This document shows, piece after piece, positions 61,516-64,000 of a stretch of DNA of 64,000 nucleotides. The notes beneath the pieces were generated by a model that was not told where the DNA came from, did not search any database, and saw only the letters and a program-made list of their open reading frames with translations. Where the stretch lies: NCBI RefSeq assembly GCF_013409985.1, contig NZ_JACCBY010000001.1, positions 682,001 through 746,000 on the forward strand. The letters are read 5' to 3'. Made by a program: the position numbers and the translations under genes. Each line of letters opens with the position of its first letter. The stretch's first letter is position 1. The DNA comes from Sphingomonas melonis (GTDB lineage: Bacteria > Pseudomonadota > Alphaproteobacteria > Sphingomonadales > Sphingomonadaceae).

Positions 61516-62418
61516 ATGCAGATCTCCACCAGCCTTTTCTACAGCAACGCGACCGCCCGCTTCTCGAAGATGAACGAGCGGGCGTCGGAGCTGCAGATGC
61601 AGATTTCGACGGGCAAGAAGATCCTGCGGCCGTCGGACGATCCCGCCGCGTCGCAGCAGCTGGCGGAATTCGACCGCAAGGACGCCGATGCGGCGGTCTA
61701 CGGCGCCAACATCACGCTCGCCGGCTCGCTGCTCGATCAGGCGGATGGCGTGCTCAGCCAGATCGCCACCCAGCTCACCCGCGCGACCGAACTGGCGACG
61801 CAGGCGGCGAACGGCACGCAGACCGACGCGACGCGCAAGATCATCGCGACCGAACTCAACTCGATCGTCGGCTCGCTCGTCGGCCTCGCCAATACCAAGA
61901 ACGTCCGCGGTCAGCCGCTGTTCGGCTCGGCGTCGGGCGGCCTTGCGGTGGTCGACAACAAGGACGGCACCTTCACCTTCCCGCCCGACGTGCAGGTGTC
62001 CGAAGTGCCGATCGCCGACGGCCAGAGCGTGCAGGCGACCGAGAGCGCCAAGCGCATCTTCTCGCTCGCCGGTGGCAACGACAACACGCTGGCGATGTTG
62101 AGCAAGCTCGCCACCGCGCTCGACGGCGGCGGTGATGTCTCGGCGACCACGAGCAGTTCGCTCGACCAGCTCACCCAGGCGGTCAATCAGGTCGCTGACG
62201 TCTCGGCCTCGGTCGGCGCCCGCGGCGCGCGCGTCGATCTGCAACAGCAGCTGCTGGTCACCGCCAACACCGATCGCAGCGAATTGCGCGGCAAGCTCGA
62301 ACAGGTCGACATGACCGATGCCGTCGTCCAGCTTCAGCAGATGATGACCGCGCTGTCCGCCTCGCAGGCCAGCTTCAGCAAGCTCTCCAGCCTCTCGCTG
62401 TTCGACTATCTGAAGTAA
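61516..62418 (+). CDS. flgL: Hook-filament junction protein FlgL
   Basis: A 300-residue flagellin-related protein: QISTSLFYSNATARFSKMNERASELQMQISTGKKILRPSDDPAASQQL at the start (GKK-RPSDDP typical of FlgL) and DAVVQLQQMMTALSASQASFSKLSSLSLFDYLK at the end. It follows flgK by 8 bp and ends the operon. Flagellin fliC is not in the window. Confidence 0.95.
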   Translation: MQISTSLFYSNATARFSKMNERASELQMQISTGKKILRPSDDPAASQQLAEFDRKDADAAVYGANITLAGSLLDQADGVLSQIATQLTRATELATQAANGTQTDATRKIIATELNSIVGSLVGLANTKNVRGQPLFGSASGGLAVVDNKDGTFTFPPDVQVSEVPIADGQSVQATESAKRIFSLAGGNDNTLAMLSKLATALDGGGDVSATTSSSLDQLTQAVNQVADVSASVGARGARVDLQQQLLVTANTDRSELRGKLEQVDMTDAVVQLQQMMTALSASQASFSKLSSLSLFDYLK

Positions 62419-62450
62419 GCGCGCGCCTCCGGCGACCGGACCTTCCTCAT

Positions 62451-62466
62451 CCCGGCCCATGCCGGG
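62451..62466. other. Small stem in the flgL-motA gap
   Basis: CCCGGC-CCAT-GCCGGG stem, 33 bp after the flgL stop, without a T tract. The rest of the 249-bp gap up to motA shows no clear sigma-54 or sigma-28 site. Confidence 0.35.
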
Positions 62467-62667
62467 ACGCGCAGGATGGGTGTCGCCGCGCCGCGCCGCC
62501 GTTCCGGCAAAAGCGGTATCCGGCATGTGTCGGGAGAGCGGCGTTCGTGGTCGATCGGACGATCGGCCAAACAAACTCACCTTCGCGGTAACCACTTATC
62601 TAGGAAGTGCAGTTAATCCCGGGGTATCGGATTGCCGGCCGGGCCGGCGCAACGGGGGTTTCCCACA

Positions 62668-63531
62668 GTGTTTCCTGCCATCGGTCTCGTCGTCCTTCTC
62701 GCCATGGTGTTCGGCGGCTTCGCCATCACTGGCGGCGCGCTCGGCCCGGTCATGGAGGCGATCCCGCACGAGATGCTGATTATCGGCGGCGCCGCTGCCG
62801 GCGCGCTGATCATCGGCAATTCGGGCACCGAGCTCAAGGCGATGGGCGGCGGCCTCGCCAAGGTGTTCAAGGGCCCCAAGTACAAGAAGCAGGATTATCT
62901 CGACGTCATCTTCCTCGTCAGCAAGCTGATGAAGATGCTGCGCATGGACGGCCCGATCGCGCTCGAGCCGCATGTCGAGGATCCCAAGTCGTCGGCGGTG
63001 TTCAGCGAATATCCGCGCCTGCTCGCCGACCATACGCTGGTCAACCTCATCGCCGATACGTTGCGCCTCGTCGTCGTCTCGTCGGGCACGCTCGACGTGC
63101 ACGCGGTCGAGGAGGTGATGGATCATTCGATCAAGACGCATCACCACGAGGTCGAGGGGCCGCACACCACGCTCACCAGCCTCGCCGATTCGCTGCCCGC
63201 GCTCGGCATCGTCGCGGCGGTGCTGGGCATCGTGAAGACGATGGGCTCGATCGACAAGCCGCCGACCGTGCTCGGCGGCATGATCGGCTCGGCGCTCGTC
63301 GGCACGTTCATGGGCGTGCTGCTGGCCTATGGCATCGTGTCGCCGCTCGCCGGCCGGCTCAAGCAGGTGCTCGACGCGGATGCGGCGATCTACATGGTCG
63401 TCAAGCAGATCATCATCGCCTCGCTCCACGGCCACCCGCAGCCGCTGGTGATCGAGGCGGCGCGGTCCGGCATCGCCCACAAGAACCAGCCCGGCTTCGC
63501 CGAGGTGTTCGACGGTCTGCGGGGCAAGTAA
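62668..63531 (+). CDS. motA: Flagellar stator protein MotA
   Basis: A 287-residue inner-membrane proton-channel subunit with four helices: FPAIGLVVLLAMVFGGFAI and MLIIGGAAAGALIIGN, then a long cytoplasmic loop, ALGIVAAVLGIVKTMG and MIGSALVGTFMGVLLAYGIVSPL. The length and the FxVxxG-like start fit the canonical long MotA. GTG 62668 gives the family N-terminus; an upstream in-frame start would add 12 polar residues. Confidence 0.95.
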   Translation: MFPAIGLVVLLAMVFGGFAITGGALGPVMEAIPHEMLIIGGAAAGALIIGNSGTELKAMGGGLAKVFKGPKYKKQDYLDVIFLVSKLMKMLRMDGPIALEPHVEDPKSSAVFSEYPRLLADHTLVNLIADTLRLVVVSSGTLDVHAVEEVMDHSIKTHHHEVEGPHTTLTSLADSLPALGIVAAVLGIVKTMGSIDKPPTVLGGMIGSALVGTFMGVLLAYGIVSPLAGRLKQVLDADAAIYMVVKQIIIASLHGHPQPLVIEAARSGIAHKNQPGFAEVFDGLRGK

Positions 63532-63534
63532 GCG

Positions 63535-64000
63535 ATGGCCCGCGCCGCGCCGCACGGCAACAACCAGCCGCCCAAGATCATCATCGTCAAGAAGATCATC
63601 GACGGCGGCCACGGCGGCCATCACGGCGGCGCGTGGAAGGTCGCCTATGCCGATTTCGTGACCGCGATGATGGCGTTCTTCCTGCTGCTGTGGCTGCTCG
63701 GCGCGACGACCGAGAAGCAGCGCAAGGGTATCGCCGACTATTTCGCGCCGACGCTGCTCGACAAGAAGATGACCGGGCTCGGCGGCAACGGCGTGCTCGG
63801 CGGCGAGTCGATCCTCAGCAACAACAAGCTCGGGCCGCGCGCGGCGTCGGCGCCGATCGCGTCGATCGGCATCCCGATGAGCATGTCGGGCGGGCAGAAG
63901 AGCGGGACCGGCAACAAGGGCTCGCTGCGCAACCCGGCGGCGATGCAGCTCGACAAGCAGGCGTTCCAGGCGATCAAGGACCAGCTCGAAAAGCAGATCA
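63535..64000 (+). CDS. motB: Flagellar stator protein MotB, C-terminus beyond window edge
   Basis: The visible 155 residues show a basic Gly/His-rich start (KIIIVKKIIDGGHGGHHGGAWKVAYAD), the single membrane helix with proton-binding Asp40 in AYADFVTAMMAFFLLLWLLG, and the following plug/linker (KGIADYFAPTL). The peptidoglycan-binding OmpA domain is outside. It begins 3 bp after motA. Confidence 0.94.
   Translation, partial: MARAAPHGNNQPPKIIIVKKIIDGGHGGHHGGAWKVAYADFVTAMMAFFLLLWLLGATTEKQRKGIADYFAPTLLDKKMTGLGGNGVLGGESILSNNKLGPRAASAPIASIGIPMSMSGGQKSGTGNKGSLRNPAAMQLDKQAFQAIKDQLEKQI

Noticed and set aside
1..64000. tRNA, rRNA, CRISPR arrays, insertion sequences, prophage
   Set aside because: No cloverleaf, rRNA signature, regularly spaced direct repeats, transposase, integrase or phage structural genes were seen.

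Overview
The window is a high-GC chromosomal segment from an alphaproteobacterium, most likely a sphingomonad (Sphingomonas or a close relative). Three things point there: the TonB-receptor / tryptophan-halogenase / SapC / cupin module typical of sphingomonads, caulobacters and xanthomonads; a Caulobacter-type XylD; and dense intergenic inverted repeats of the sphingomonad kind. No rRNA, tRNA, CRISPR array, insertion sequence or prophage was seen.

Region 1 (1-28.3 kb, extended by the cupin gene to 29.3 kb) is an arabinoxylan-utilisation island. A leftward operon runs GH43 - xylB - xylA (xylA is cut by the window edge). Divergent from it are D-xylonate dehydratase xylD and a sugar-porter MFS gene, followed by a strong terminator. 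A second GH43 (leftward) faces a rightward run of GH51, GH39, a CE1-type esterase and another GH43. After a FadR-type GntR regulator comes a long leftward operon in the transcriptional order TonB-dependent receptor, tryptophan-halogenase-like protein, sialate-O-acetylesterase-like protein, GH3, GH27. Divergent from the receptor are SapC and a JmjC/cupin-like protein. Operator-like sites of the form TAGCGCTA with flanking CC lie in all three divergent control regions, so the island probably forms one xylose regulon (LacI-type XylR is the natural candidate; it is not in the window).

Region 2 (29.3-44.1 kb) looks like a separate system for plant hydroxyproline-rich glycoproteins. A large secreted protein of an uncharacterised family (DUF5695-like) faces a Tat-exported GH127 beta-L-arabinofuranosidase. 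GH127 is the family known to remove arabinose from hydroxyproline-linked arabinofuranosides. Next come an Ldh_2-family ketimine-reductase-like dehydrogenase, a secreted DUF885 metallopeptidase, an M24 Xaa-Pro-type peptidase, a DadA-type FAD oxidase, a DHDPS-family deaminase, a two-cysteine hydroxyproline 2-epimerase, an FCD GntR regulator and an APC amino-acid permease. GTATAC-centred operators occur both between DUF5695/GH127 and between the oxidase and deaminase genes, tying sugar removal to hydroxyproline catabolism. Hydroxyproline and the oxidative xylose route (XylD) would both yield alpha-ketoglutarate semialdehyde; its dehydrogenase is not in the window.

Region 3 (44.1-46.8 kb) holds a PAP2 phosphatase, galE, msrA and a 204-bp highly structured intergenic element.

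Region 4 (46.8-64 kb) is a flagellar cluster. Leftward are lytic transglycosylase - flhA - fliA, then flgM - flgN, then a second minimal stator pair (MotA-like and MotB-like) with flgA. Rightward are flgBCDEFGHIJKL, then motA and motB (the latter cut by the window edge). Near-consensus sigma-54 sites precede the transglycosylase-flhA-fliA and flgB operons, a third lies before the mini-stator operon, and a sigma-28 site precedes flgM. This fits a cascade in which sigma-54 drives early and middle genes and FliA/FlgM control late ones.

Three near-identical 109-bp inverted repeats (15.1, 37.4 and 53.1 kb) recur across the regions, with covarying inner stems.
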